Origin: Thiomonas sp.
GTDB lineage: Bacteria > Pseudomonadota > Gammaproteobacteria > Burkholderiales > Burkholderiaceae_C
Direction: 5' to 3'
Length of the DNA: 9,458 nucleotides
Assembly (NCBI GenBank): GCA_027451915.1
Contig: DAIDHU010000555.1
Location: 1-9,458 of the forward strand
In this document: piece by piece, positions 1-7,224 of the stretch
Layout of the letters: each line of letters opens with the position of its first letter
How positions within the stretch are numbered: position 1 is the stretch's first letter
Notes under the pieces: model-generated
What the model saw: the letters and a program-made list of their open reading frames with translations, nothing else
The model's database searches: none
What the model was told of the DNA's origin: nothing
Program-made: the position numbers and the translations under genes

Positions 1-1634
1 GTGGTGGGCGGGCTCAGGGCCCGCAGGCTGCCGCCATCGGCCGCTTGCACCCGAAAGGCCTGGATGGCGCTGGTGAAGCCGCCGCCGCCCTGCACCACGC
101 TGACGTACAGGCTGTGGGTGCGCGGGTTGAAGGCCAGGTCCTGCGCCGCGCCGCGCAGGACCGTGCCCACCCGGGTCGCCCTCCAGGGCTGCGCGCCACG
201 GCCCCTGGCACCGGCACCGCGCGCCCGGGCAGGCGCGGCCGGGGCCGCGAGCATTTTCAAGGCCGGGTCGGCGCTGTCGGCCGCCAGCAGGTCTCCCCGC
301 GCATCGCAGGCCAGAGCGATGCGTCCGCGCGCACCGAAGGGTCTGCCGCGGGCCGCCCAGCGCAGCGCCCAGGGGTGTCCGTCCGGCGGCGGCGCGGGCG
401 GGCGCGCGGTCGTGGGCACGATGCGGAAGGCTTCCACGCTTCCGTCGCGGCCGCCCACGTAGAGGTAGCGTCCGCGGGGATCGACCGCCAGGGCGCTGGG
501 CTCCATCGCGGGATCCACGACCTGCGGCGGCGGGGTCCGGCGTGCGTCTGGCGCGGTGTCCGCCCCGGCCCGCGATCCGGCAGGCGGCATGCCGTCGGCT
601 GTGATGGTGCTGACCCCACCCAGCGCGATCAGCGCGCCGGTCGAGGCATTGACCCCGAAGGCCAGCACCTGTTGCCCGCGTTCGCAGGCGACGAACAGGG
701 TGGTGCCGTCGGGACTCAGGGCCAGGGCCGCCGCATGCGCGTGCGCGGGCAGCTCCAGGCTGCCCTGCAGGAGCAAGGTGCCGTCGCGACCCACGGCCAC
801 GATGCCCAGGCTGTCGGGCCGGGCTCCCCCGGCCACGTAGACCCACGCGCCGCCGGGCGCCACGGCCAGCGCGCGGGCATGGGCGCCGACCGCGAGGGCG
901 CTGCTCTGCAGCGCGCTCAGCCGCCCCCGGGGGCCGATGGCGAAGGCCTGCAGGAATCCTCCGGACAACAGGACGAAGGCGCGGCGCAGGGCCGTGCAGC
1001 GAATGGCCGCGCTGCCCGGCGCGCCCGGTGTTCGCGCCAGTCTCACCTGGGCTTGGTCGAATCGGCAGGCATAGCCGCGCGGCTGGCGCTCGATGCCCAG
1101 GCGCTGCACGCTGCCGCCGGGGAAGGGGTGGCGCAGGTCGAAGTCCTTCGATCCCCGCAGCACCGCGCTCTGGCCCCCGGCCTCCACGCTCAGGGAACGC
1201 AGCCGGGGCAGCCCGGCGACCCGGATGTGGATGTCATGCCCCTGGTGCGGCGGCCCCTGCGGTGGCGCGGGGGGAGCCTCGGGCGAGACCGCGGCGGGCT
1301 GGACGGCAGCCGGCGAGGCCTGGGATGCGGGCGCCGGGGGCATCGTCGCCGGCGCCACGGAGGCCGGTCCGCCGGGTGGCCCGGGTATCGGGCCCGGGGA
1401 GGGCGCCGCGGGTGCGACCGGCGCGACCGGCGCCCGCGGCGCCACCGGTGCCGGCGAGCCGGAAGCGGCGGGTGCCGAGGCGCCACCGCCACCGCCACCA
1501 CCACCACCGCCGCCGCAGGCGTTGAGCAGGCCCGCGCTGCCCAGCGCGAGCAATGCCGTGCGCGCGCTCAGCCGAGTGGCCGGCAGGCGGGGGTGGAGCG
1601 TGGGCAGGGGGAAAATGGATCGGATCGTGGTCAT
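1..1634 (-). CDS. Beta-propeller (YVTN/lactonase-like) lipoprotein, 3' end outside the window
   Basis: The minus-strand frame from ATG at 1632-1634 stays open for 544 codons to the left edge, so the C-terminus is missing. Residues about 22-39 are a hydrophobic signal segment ending in LLNAC. Cys40 is the likely lipidated residue, and the lack of Asp at +2 fits an outer-membrane destination. Residues 41-51 are eleven consecutive glycines and 52-132 a Pro/Ala-rich linker. Residues about 133-215 form a small domain with two cysteines (190 and 213, in GYACRF and AIRCTA). It resembles the domain that often precedes lactonase-type propellers in Burkholderiales lipoproteins. From about residue 217 come propeller blades such as ALALSPDGTTLFVACERG, ALAVDPRGRYLYVGGRDG and LAFNPRTHSLYVSVV. 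Blades are interrupted by Pro/Arg/Ala-rich insertions around residues 345-370 and 400-480. Ligand or enzymatic activity is unknown, and a binding or scaffold role is as likely as a lactonase. No clear ribosome-binding site precedes the ATG. Confidence 0.85.
   Translation of the reverse strand, partial: MTTIRSIFPLPTLHPRLPATRLSARTALLALGSAGLLNACGGGGGGGGGGGASAPAASGSPAPVAPRAPVAPVAPAAPSPGPIPGPPGGPASVAPATMPPAPASQASPAAVQPAAVSPEAPPAPPQGPPHQGHDIHIRVAGLPRLRSLSVEAGGQSAVLRGSKDFDLRHPFPGGSVQRLGIERQPRGYACRFDQAQVRLARTPGAPGSAAIRCTALRRAFVLLSGGFLQAFAIGPRGRLSALQSSALAVGAHARALAVAPGGAWVYVAGGARPDSLGIVAVGRDGTLLLQGSLELPAHAHAAALALSPDGTTLFVACERGQQVLAFGVNASTGALIALGGVSTITADGMPPAGSRAGADTAPDARRTPPPQVVDPAMEPSALAVDPRGRYLYVGGRDGSVEAFRIVPTTARPPAPPPDGHPWALRWAARGRPFGARGRIALACDARGDLLAADSADPALKMLAAPAAPARARGAGARGRGAQPWRATRVGTVLRGAAQDLAFNPRTHSLYVSVVQGGGGFTSAIQAFRVQAADGGSLRALSPPT
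1482..1514 (-). repeat. Eleven-glycine codon run after the lipobox cysteine
   Basis: Eleven GGC/GGT codons follow the codon for lipid-carrying Cys40, giving a mixed trinucleotide repeat. The run encodes a flexible tether between the lipid anchor and the folded part of the lipoprotein. Such Cys-polyGly starts are common in Burkholderiales lipoproteins. Because GGC and GGT alternate irregularly, slippage would be less efficient than in a pure repeat, and any change would keep the frame. Confidence 0.8.
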
Positions 1635-1686
1635 GGGTCTGGCACGCACCGGCGGGGGTGCGGCTCCGGCTGGATCCCCTCGAAGA

Positions 1687-1716
1687 TTTATGACTGGGCG
1701 CGGCCCGGGATGTCGC
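1687..1716 (-). promoter_or_regulatory. Weak candidate promoter for the lipoprotein gene
   Basis: On the minus strand GCGACA (1711-1716) is followed after 18 bases by CATAAA (1687-1692). Each hexamer matches the sigma-70 consensus at four of six positions. The implied start point near 1680 would leave a leader of about 45 bases before the ATG at 1634. The stretch is locally AT-richer than its surroundings. This is pattern matching only. Confidence 0.25.
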
Positions 1717-1819
1717 CGCTTGTATCGAACGACGACAAAATGACCCGCGCCCTGGCAAATCTAGCTGCGGGGATGCGCCCTCGTATCCCGGGCAAACGGG
1801 CGCGCCACGGCAAACTCAC

Positions 1820-1836
1820 GGCCTCCTGACGAGGCC
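1820..1836 (-). terminator. Possible weak terminator hairpin after the operon
   Basis: GGCCTC and GAGGCC pair perfectly around a 5-base loop, 17 bases past the stop of the ygjP-like gene. On the minus strand the hairpin is followed by GTGAGTTTGCC, which lacks a proper run of T, so it is at best a weak intrinsic terminator. Its place at the end of the co-directional cluster is the main support. Confidence 0.3.
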
Positions 1837-1853
1837 CGGCGCCCCGAGGCCGC

Positions 1854-2645
1854 CTACCAGGGCGGCAGCACGCTGGCGCGCAGCGCCTCGCGGGCTTCGC
1901 GCCAGCGCGGGAAAATCCCGGCCACCGTGGCCCAGAAGCGCGGCCCGTGGTTCATCTCCCGCAGGTGGGAGACCTCGTGCGCGATCACGTAGTCGATGAT
2001 GTGCGGGGCGAAGTGCAGCAGGCGCCAGTGCAGGCGCAGGCGCCCGTCGGCCCCGGCGCTGCCCCAGCGCGTTCGCGCCGAGCTCAGGCCCACGGCGGTC
2101 ACGCGCACGTCCAGGCGGCGCGCGAACTCGTGGGCGCGCTGCGTGAACAGCTCCAGCGCGCGTGCGCGCATCCAGGCCTGCGTGGCGGCCCGCATGGTCT
2201 CGGCGGGGCAGCCGGGGTCCAGCGGCAGCCACAGGGCGGCGCGCTGTTCATCCAGGCGCGCGGCGCCCAGCGCGCGCCCGGCCAGGCGCAAGTGCAGCCG
2301 CGCGCCCAGGTAGGGCAGGCCCGTGCCGTCCACCCAGTCGATGCGCAGGCACTGTTGTTCGCGCAGGCGCTGCTCGCGCAGGCGCAATTGCTGCAGCACC
2401 CAGTCCGCCTTGTCGGCCAGCACCTGCTCGATCTGTCCCAGACTGACCCAGCGCGGGGCGCTGACTCGCACCGCCGACTCGTCGATGCGGATGCCGATGG
2501 ACTTGCGCGAGGCACGGCGCAGCTCGTACACGAAACTGTGCGCCCCATGCACGAAGCGGCGCTGCGCCCGCCCGGCGCCCGGGGAAGGCGGGGTGGCCGG
2601 TTCGCACACCCCGAACAGGTCGAACTGCAGCGCGGCGGAATCCAT
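1854..2645 (-). CDS. YgjP/DUF45-type zinc metallopeptidase
   Basis: A 263-residue protein of the YgjP-like (DUF45, M48-like) family, typically cytoplasmic and of unclear physiological role. The C-terminal half carries the family signature: SSARTRWGS at about 188-196, then HEVSH (His223, Glu224, His227) as a zinc-binding HExxH site, then NHGPRFW with His233 as the probable third ligand. The start MDSAALQFDLFG was chosen because a short N-terminus ending in LQ-x-DLFG is what I expect of this family. ATG at 2657 and TTG at 2675 are in-frame alternatives, and none has a clear Shine-Dalgarno sequence. It begins 34 bases after the acyltransferase stop, so co-transcription is likely. It ends in TAG, the only annotated gene here that does; the others with a visible end use TGA. 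Confidence 0.88.
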   Translation of the reverse strand: MDSAALQFDLFGVCEPATPPSPGAGRAQRRFVHGAHSFVYELRRASRKSIGIRIDESAVRVSAPRWVSLGQIEQVLADKADWVLQQLRLREQRLREQQCLRIDWVDGTGLPYLGARLHLRLAGRALGAARLDEQRAALWLPLDPGCPAETMRAATQAWMRARALELFTQRAHEFARRLDVRVTAVGLSSARTRWGSAGADGRLRLHWRLLHFAPHIIDYVIAHEVSHLREMNHGPRFWATVAGIFPRWREAREALRASVLPPW

Positions 2646-2679
2646 GCGTGCGGGCATCGGGCCGGAACGAGGCAAGGGT

Positions 2680-3432
2680 TCAGGCGTGCCGCGCCGGCGC
2701 GTAGGCCTCGGGATCGAGACGGCGCATTTCCGCTTCGATCCAGTCCTGCACGCGCTGGTTGATCTGCCCCGCCTCCAGCCCCAGGGGCTCGATGGGCGCG
2801 CCGATCGACACGTCGATCACGCCCGCGCGCTTGATGAAGGCCTGGCGGGGCCAGCAGCGCGCCGAGGTGACCGCGATCGGCACCACCGTAGCCCCCGTGA
2901 CCTGGGCAAGGCGCGCGCCGCCCGCCTTGTACTGGCCCTGCTTGCCTCGCGGGGTGCGCGTGCCTTCGGGAAACATGACGATCCAGTAGCCCGCCCGCAA
3001 CAGCTCGGCGCCCTGGTCCTGCATGCGCGCCAGGGCCGGGGCACCGCGCTTGCGGTCGATGTGCACCATGTCCAGGCGCCCCAGGGTCCAGCCGAAGAAG
3101 GGCACCAGCAGGAGTTCGCGCTTGAACACATAGCTCAGCGCGCGCGGCAGCAGCAGTGGCAGCGCCAGGGTCTCCCAGGCCGATTGATGCTTGACCAGCA
3201 CGATCGCCGGTCCCCGCGGAAGGTTCTCCAGCCCCTGCAGGCGCCAGCGGATGCCGCAGATCAGGCGCGAACCCCACAGCGCCAGCCAGGACCAGCCCAC
3301 GCAGAAGCGGTACAGGGGGCGGCCGCGCAGCACCAGGGACAGAGCCAGGGCGACCACCGCGTAGGGCACCACGGTGCCGATCAGCCACGCCATGTAGAGC
3401 GCGGAACGCAGCCAGGATGCGATCTTGCGCAT
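2680..3432 (-). CDS. plsC: 1-acyl-sn-glycerol-3-phosphate acyltransferase (PlsC family)
   Basis: A 250-residue membrane-associated acyltransferase expected to make phosphatidic acid from lysophosphatidic acid at the inner membrane. A hydrophobic segment at about residues 12-35 anchors the N-terminus. The four family blocks are present in order: KHQSAWE with His82 and Glu87, KRELLLVPFFGW (104-115), FPEGTR (154-159) and VPIAVTS (184-190). The catalytic H-x4-D motif is H-x4-E here, a variant I recall in betaproteobacterial relatives. The start ATG at 3430-3432 follows GGAGA at good spacing and lies 16 bases after the gmhB stop. The symbol is given for the family: these genomes often carry several paralogues, and this one might prefer another lysophospholipid or ornithine lipid. 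Confidence 0.92.
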   Translation of the reverse strand: MRKIASWLRSALYMAWLIGTVVPYAVVALALSLVLRGRPLYRFCVGWSWLALWGSRLICGIRWRLQGLENLPRGPAIVLVKHQSAWETLALPLLLPRALSYVFKRELLLVPFFGWTLGRLDMVHIDRKRGAPALARMQDQGAELLRAGYWIVMFPEGTRTPRGKQGQYKAGGARLAQVTGATVVPIAVTSARCWPRQAFIKRAGVIDVSIGAPIEPLGLEAGQINQRVQDWIEAEMRRLDPEAYAPARHA

Positions 3433-3448
3433 GCCGGTCTCCGCGCTC

Positions 3449-4003
3449 TCAGCCCTGTGCCGGCTGGCTGAGCAGCCAGTCGGCGAAGGCCGCGAGGTCG
3501 TCGTGCACCAGCGTGCCCTGCGGCAGCGGCTTGTCCCCGGCCAGCGTACGCTGGCCCTTGCCGCTGCGCACCAGGTGCAGCGCGCAGCCCAGGGGCTGGG
3601 CGGCCTGCAGGTCGCGCAGCGAGTCGCCGACCACCGGCACGCCCCGCAGATCATCGAGTCCGAAGCGCGCGGCGATCTCACGGAACAGGCCGGAGCGGGG
3701 CTTGCGGCATTCGCAGTGGTCCTCGGGCGTGTGCGGGCAGAAGAAAATCGCATCCAGGCGCCCGCCCGCGGCGCTCACCGCCTTTTGCATCTTCAGGTGG
3801 ATGGCGTTGAGGGTGCTGGTGTCGAACAGCCCGCGTCCCAGCGCCGACTGGTTGGTCGCCACCAGCACGCGCCAGCCCTCGCGGTGCATGCGCGCGATGG
3901 CCTCGATGCTGCCGGGCACCGGCACCCATTCCTGCGGCGACTTGACGTAGTCGTCGCGGTCCTCGTTGATCACGCCGTCGCGATCGAGGATCAGCAGTTT
4001 CAT
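3449..4003 (-). CDS. gmhB: D-glycero-beta-D-manno-heptose 1,7-bisphosphate 7-phosphatase
   Basis: A 184-residue cytoplasmic HAD-superfamily phosphatase that removes the 7-phosphate in ADP-heptose synthesis for the LPS inner core. The nucleophile motif is DRDGVIN with Asp7 and Asp9. Motif II is ATNQSALGRG (about 49-58). The zinc-binding loop CPHTPEDHCECRKP gives Cys89, His91, Cys97 and Cys99, followed by Lys101. Motif IV is GDSLRD (126-131). Length and motifs fit GmhB closely. The frame is open much further upstream inside glyS, but ATG at 4001-4003 is right because MKLLILDRDGV is the normal N-terminus and a G-rich ribosome-binding region precedes it. It starts 23 bases after the glyS stop and ends 16 bases before plsC. 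Confidence 0.95.
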   Translation of the reverse strand: MKLLILDRDGVINEDRDDYVKSPQEWVPVPGSIEAIARMHREGWRVLVATNQSALGRGLFDTSTLNAIHLKMQKAVSAAGGRLDAIFFCPHTPEDHCECRKPRSGLFREIAARFGLDDLRGVPVVGDSLRDLQAAQPLGCALHLVRSGKGQRTLAGDKPLPQGTLVHDDLAAFADWLLSQPAQG

Positions 4004-4006
4004 CGT

Positions 4007-4015
4007 CCCCCCCCC
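4007..4015 (-). repeat. Run of nine G in the gmhB ribosome-binding region
   Basis: The minus strand reads G9 then ACG directly before the gmhB ATG, inside the 23-base gap after glyS. The run sits where the Shine-Dalgarno sequence should be. Single-base gain or loss would change its length and spacing without touching the reading frame. Confidence 0.85.
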
Positions 4016-4026
4016 GGGAAGCGGAT

Positions 4027-6147
4027 TCAGCCGGCCAGGCAAGCCAGGTCGGCGACCTGGCGCATGGCCTGGCGCAAGTGTTCCAGCAGCGCCAGCCGGT
4101 TGGCGCGCAGCGCCGGGTCTTCCACGTTGACCATCACCTGGTCGAAAAAGGCGTCCACCGGCGCCTTGAGCGCGGCCAGGCATTGCAGGGCCGCCGTGTG
4201 GTCGCCGCGGGCCTGCGCGGCGAGCGCCTGGGGCTGCAGTTCGCGCAGCACGCGCTCGAGCGTCTGTTCGGCCGGCTCGCGCAGCAGCTCCGGCTGCAGC
4301 GTGGGGCCGCCCGCGGCCGGGGATTTTTTCAGGATGTTGGCCACGCGCTTGTTCGCGGCCGCCAGCGCCTGGGCCTCGGGCAGCGCGGCGAAGGCGCGCA
4401 CCGCGTCCAGCCGGGCGACCACGTCGCCCAGCCACTGCGGATGCAGGCTCAGCACCGCCTCCACCTCGCGGGCGCCGTAGCCCTGCTCGCGCAGCAGGTT
4501 GGCCATGCGCTCGTAGATGAATTCCCGCAGCGCCTGCGAGGGGTCCTGGAAGCCTTCGACGCCGGCGAAGGCCTCGCAGCCCCATCGCAGCAATTCGTCC
4601 AGCGGCCATTCGCGCGACGGCTCGGCGCGTTCCATCAACATGCGCACGATGCCCAGCGCGTGGCGCCGCAGCGCGTAGGGATCCTTGTCGCCGCTGGGGC
4701 GCTCGCCAATGCCCCACAGGCCGCACAGGGTCTCCAGCTTGTCGGCCAGGGCCAGGCACAGACCGGTCGCGCCGCGCGGCAGATCATCACCGGCGAAGCG
4801 CGGCCGGTAGTGGTCCTCGATGGCCTGGGCCACCTCCGGCGCGAGCCCGTCGTGCAGCGCGTAGTAGCGGCCCATGACACCCTGCAGTTCGGGAAATTCG
4901 CCCACCATCTCGGTCAGCAGGTCGGCCTTGGCCAGCTGCGCCGCATGGCCCACCCCGGGCTCGAGGGCGGGGTCGAGGCGCCGCGCCAGCGCGGTGGAGA
5001 TGCGCGCGACGCGCTGCGTGCGCGCCGCCTGGCTCCCAAGGCGGGCGTGGTAGACCACGCGCTGCAGGCCCTGCGCGCGCTGCTCCAGGCTTTTCTTGCG
5101 GTCCTGGTCGTAGAAAAAGCGGGCATCGGCCAGACGCGGGCGCACCACGCGCTCGTTGCCCTCGATCACGGCCGAGGGGTCCAGCGGGTCGATGTTGCTC
5201 ACGACCAGGAAGCGATGGCTCAGGCGGCCCTGGTCGTCGAGCAGCGGGAAGTACTTCTGATTGGCCTTCATGGTCAGGATCAGGCATTCCTGCGGGACTT
5301 CCAGGTATTGCGGGTCGAAGCGGCAGGCCAGCACGCGGGGCTTTTCCACCAGCGCGCAGACCTCGTCGAGCAGGGCTTCGTCGTGCAGCGGGCGCAGGCC
5401 GCCGCCGATCTCCCGCGCCGCCTGCTCCAGTTGTTGCGCGATGGCCTCGCGCCGACGCTCGAAACTGGCGATCACCGCCCCTTGTTCGCGCAAGGCGTGT
5501 TCGTAGTCGTCCGCGTGCGCCAGTTCCACGAATTCGGAGCGGGCCTCGAAGCGGTGCCCTCGGGTGCGCCGCCCGGCCTGCAGCCCCAGCGCCTGTACAG
5601 GCACGACCTCGGCGCCGTGCACAGCCACCAGCCCGTGGGCGGGGCGCACGAAATGCACGGTGCTCCAGCCGTCGCCGAGCTGGTAGCTCATCAGCTTGGG
5701 GATGGGCAGTTCGGCCAGCGTGTCCGCCAGCGCGCGCTGCAGACCCTCGGGCAGCGCGACTCCCGGGGCCACCGTGTCGATGTACAGGGTGCTGGCCTTG
5801 CCCTCGCCCTGCGCGACCACGCGCGCCGCGGCGGCCTCGTCCAGGCCGAGCGCGGCGAGCTTCTTGCGCAGCGCGGCGCTGGGCTGGCCGCTGGGGTCCA
5901 GGCCCACCGAGGCCGGCATCAGCTTGAGCTTGAGCGCGCGCTCGGGCGCCTTGGCCAGGACCTGGCCGATATGCGCGCCCAGGCGCCGCGGACTGGCGAA
6001 GGACCGGGTGGTGGAGGATTCGAGCAGCAAGCCTTGCGCTCGCAGCGCCTCGCTCAGGCCGGAGGCGAAGGCGCGACCCAGCTGGGGCAACGCCTTCGGC
6101 GGGAGTTCCTCGACGAACAGTTCGACAAGCAGATTGGCGGCGGTCAT
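4027..6147 (-). CDS. glyS: Glycyl-tRNA synthetase beta subunit
   Basis: A 706-residue protein matching the usual length of the beta chain of the bacterial alpha2-beta2 glycyl-tRNA synthetase, which with GlyQ charges tRNA-Gly in the cytoplasm. The N-terminus LLVELFVEELPPKAL is characteristic. Other family stretches are FASPRRLGAHI (50-60), LTMKANQKYFPLLDD (291-305), DARFFYDQDRKKSLE (341-355) and the HD-like block KADLLTEMVGEFPELQG (407-423). DKDPYALRRHALGIVR (487-502) follows, and a DALR-type tRNA-binding C-terminus ends the protein. Start ATG is at 6145-6147 and stop TGA at 4027-4029. It begins 66 bases after glyQ. No clear Shine-Dalgarno sequence is visible, so translation may depend on readthrough from glyQ or other leader features. 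The gene looks intact. Confidence 0.97.
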   Translation of the reverse strand: MTAANLLVELFVEELPPKALPQLGRAFASGLSEALRAQGLLLESSTTRSFASPRRLGAHIGQVLAKAPERALKLKLMPASVGLDPSGQPSAALRKKLAALGLDEAAAARVVAQGEGKASTLYIDTVAPGVALPEGLQRALADTLAELPIPKLMSYQLGDGWSTVHFVRPAHGLVAVHGAEVVPVQALGLQAGRRTRGHRFEARSEFVELAHADDYEHALREQGAVIASFERRREAIAQQLEQAAREIGGGLRPLHDEALLDEVCALVEKPRVLACRFDPQYLEVPQECLILTMKANQKYFPLLDDQGRLSHRFLVVSNIDPLDPSAVIEGNERVVRPRLADARFFYDQDRKKSLEQRAQGLQRVVYHARLGSQAARTQRVARISTALARRLDPALEPGVGHAAQLAKADLLTEMVGEFPELQGVMGRYYALHDGLAPEVAQAIEDHYRPRFAGDDLPRGATGLCLALADKLETLCGLWGIGERPSGDKDPYALRRHALGIVRMLMERAEPSREWPLDELLRWGCEAFAGVEGFQDPSQALREFIYERMANLLREQGYGAREVEAVLSLHPQWLGDVVARLDAVRAFAALPEAQALAAANKRVANILKKSPAAGGPTLQPELLREPAEQTLERVLRELQPQALAAQARGDHTAALQCLAALKAPVDAFFDQVMVNVEDPALRANRLALLEHLRQAMRQVADLACLAG

Positions 6148-6213
6148 GGGAGCTGGTTCGGAAACAGGGGCCGGCAGGCCCGGCGGAGTCGCCCGGGCGG
6201 TCGGCGAATGGCT

Positions 6214-7158
6214 TCAGGCGGCCTTTTTCTGCGCCAGTTCGGCGGCGCATTGCGCGGCCCACTCGCGCGGCGCCAGCGGGAAGCCCAGGCGCGCGCGGCT
6301 GTCCAGATATTCCTGCGCCACGCCCCGCGCCAGGTTGCGGATGCGGCCGATGTAGGCGGCGCGCTCGGTCACCGAGATGGCGCCGCGGGCGTCGAGCAGG
6401 TTGAAGGAATGGGCGCACTTGAGCACCTGCTCGTAGGCCGGCAGCGCCAGGCGCTGCTGCATGAGCTCGCGCGCCTGGCGCTCGTGCGCGGCGAAGGCCT
6501 GCTGCAGGAAAGCGGCGTCGCTGTGCTCGAAGTTGTAGGCGCTTTGCTCGACCTCGTTCTGGTGGAACACGTCGCCGTAGTGCAGCGCGCGCGTCTCGCC
6601 GGCCACGCGGGTCCGGGTCCACAGCAGTTCATACACGCTTTGCACGCCCTGCAGGTACATGGCCAGGCGCTCCAGCCCGTAGGTGATCTCGCCGGTGATG
6701 GGCTTGCAGTCGATTCCGCCCACTTGCTGGAAATAGGTGAACTGGGTCACTTCCATGCCGTTGAGCCAGACTTCCCAGCCCAGGCCCCAGGCCCCGAGCG
6801 TGGGGTTTTCCCAGTCGTCCTCGACGAAGCGGATGTCGTTGCGGCTCAGGTCCAGGCCGAGCGCGCGCAGGCTGCCCAGGTACAGGTCCAGGATGTTCTC
6901 CGGGGCCGGCTTGAGCACCACCTGGAACTGGTAATAGTGCTGCAGGCGGTTCGGGTTGTCGCCATAGCGCCCGTCCTTGGGCCGCCGGCTGGGTTGGACG
7001 TAGGCGGCGTTCCAGGGCTCCGGGCCGATGGCCCGCAGGAAGGTCGCCGTGTGGCTGGTTCCCGCGCCGACCTCCATGTCATAGGGCTGCAGCAGCGCGC
7101 AGCCCTGTTCGGCCCAGTAGTTCTGCAGTTGAAGAATGATTTGCTGGAAGGTGAGCAT
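6214..7158 (-). CDS. glyQ: Glycyl-tRNA synthetase alpha subunit
   Basis: A 314-residue protein carrying the class II catalytic core that activates glycine and joins it to tRNA-Gly in complex with GlyS. Highly conserved family stretches are visible: CALLQPYDMEVGAGTSH (20-36), YVQPSRRPKDGRYGDNPN (53-70), FVEDDWENPTLGAWGLGWEV (111-130), PITGEITYGLERLAMY (153-168) and LLDARGAISVTERAAYIG near the C-terminus. The start was set at ATG 7156-7158 because MLTFQQIILQLQNYW is the standard N-terminus. An in-frame GTG at 7195-7197 would add 13 unrelated residues and was not used. No Shine-Dalgarno sequence is evident before the ATG. It follows lnt by 66 bases, a gap containing a strong GC hairpin. Confidence 0.97.
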   Translation of the reverse strand: MLTFQQIILQLQNYWAEQGCALLQPYDMEVGAGTSHTATFLRAIGPEPWNAAYVQPSRRPKDGRYGDNPNRLQHYYQFQVVLKPAPENILDLYLGSLRALGLDLSRNDIRFVEDDWENPTLGAWGLGWEVWLNGMEVTQFTYFQQVGGIDCKPITGEITYGLERLAMYLQGVQSVYELLWTRTRVAGETRALHYGDVFHQNEVEQSAYNFEHSDAAFLQQAFAAHERQARELMQQRLALPAYEQVLKCAHSFNLLDARGAISVTERAAYIGRIRNLARGVAQEYLDSRARLGFPLAPREWAAQCAAELAQKKAA

Positions 7159-7196
7159 GACTAGGGGATCTGGCTGGGCCCGGCGCGGGCGCGCCA

Positions 7197-7215
7197 CCCC
7201 GCGCCGAGCGCGGGG
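7197..7215 (-). other. Strong GC-only hairpin between lnt and glyQ
   Basis: CCCCGCGC and GCGCGGGG form a perfect 8-base-pair stem around a 3-base loop in the leader 39 bases before the glyQ ATG. No run of T follows on the minus strand, so it is not a standard intrinsic terminator. It could pause transcription, stabilise a processed end of the glyQ transcript, or have no role. The surrounding 66-base gap holds no other feature I can support. Confidence 0.5.
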
Positions 7216-7224
7216 CAGGCAGGG

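Larger units (their letters stand above)
1635..1853. other. Intergenic region between the ygjP-like gene and the lipoprotein gene
   Basis: This 219-base gap is the longest non-coding stretch in the window and the most AT-rich patch in the left part. It holds a 6-base inverted repeat just after the ygjP-like stop, a looser one (GCGCCC at 1775-1780 against GGGCGC at 1798-1803), and the weak promoter-like pair nearer the lipoprotein start. I see no small gene or RNA gene in it. It most likely separates two transcription units. Confidence 0.6.

Noticed and set aside
1482..1514. Phase-variable repeat in the lipoprotein gene
   Set aside because: The unit is three bases, so length changes keep the frame, and the GGC/GGT mix is irregular. 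A coding glycine tether explains it.
45..1829. 594-codon plus-strand open frame, longest apparent gene in the left part
   Set aside because: It is antisense to the lipoprotein. Its translation is low-complexity Arg/Gly/Ala/Gln without domains, while the minus frame gives a signal peptide, a lipobox and propeller blades.
2323..3471. 382-codon plus-strand frame opposite plsC and the ygjP-like gene
   Set aside because: No domain or convincing start, and it overlaps real genes on the other strand throughout.
3449..4759. 436-codon minus-strand frame as an extended gmhB
   Set aside because: The first 252 codons overlap glyS in another frame and have no homology I recognise. GmhB proper starts at 4003 with its own ribosome-binding region.
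4078..7164. 1028-codon plus-strand open frame opposite glyS and glyQ
   Set aside because: It mirrors two confidently identified synthetase genes, is rich in His/Gln/Arg/Gly as antisense GC-rich frames are, and shows no motif.
7159..7197. GTG at 7195-7197 as the glyQ start
   Set aside because: It would add 13 residues absent from the family. The standard N-terminus begins at ATG 7158.
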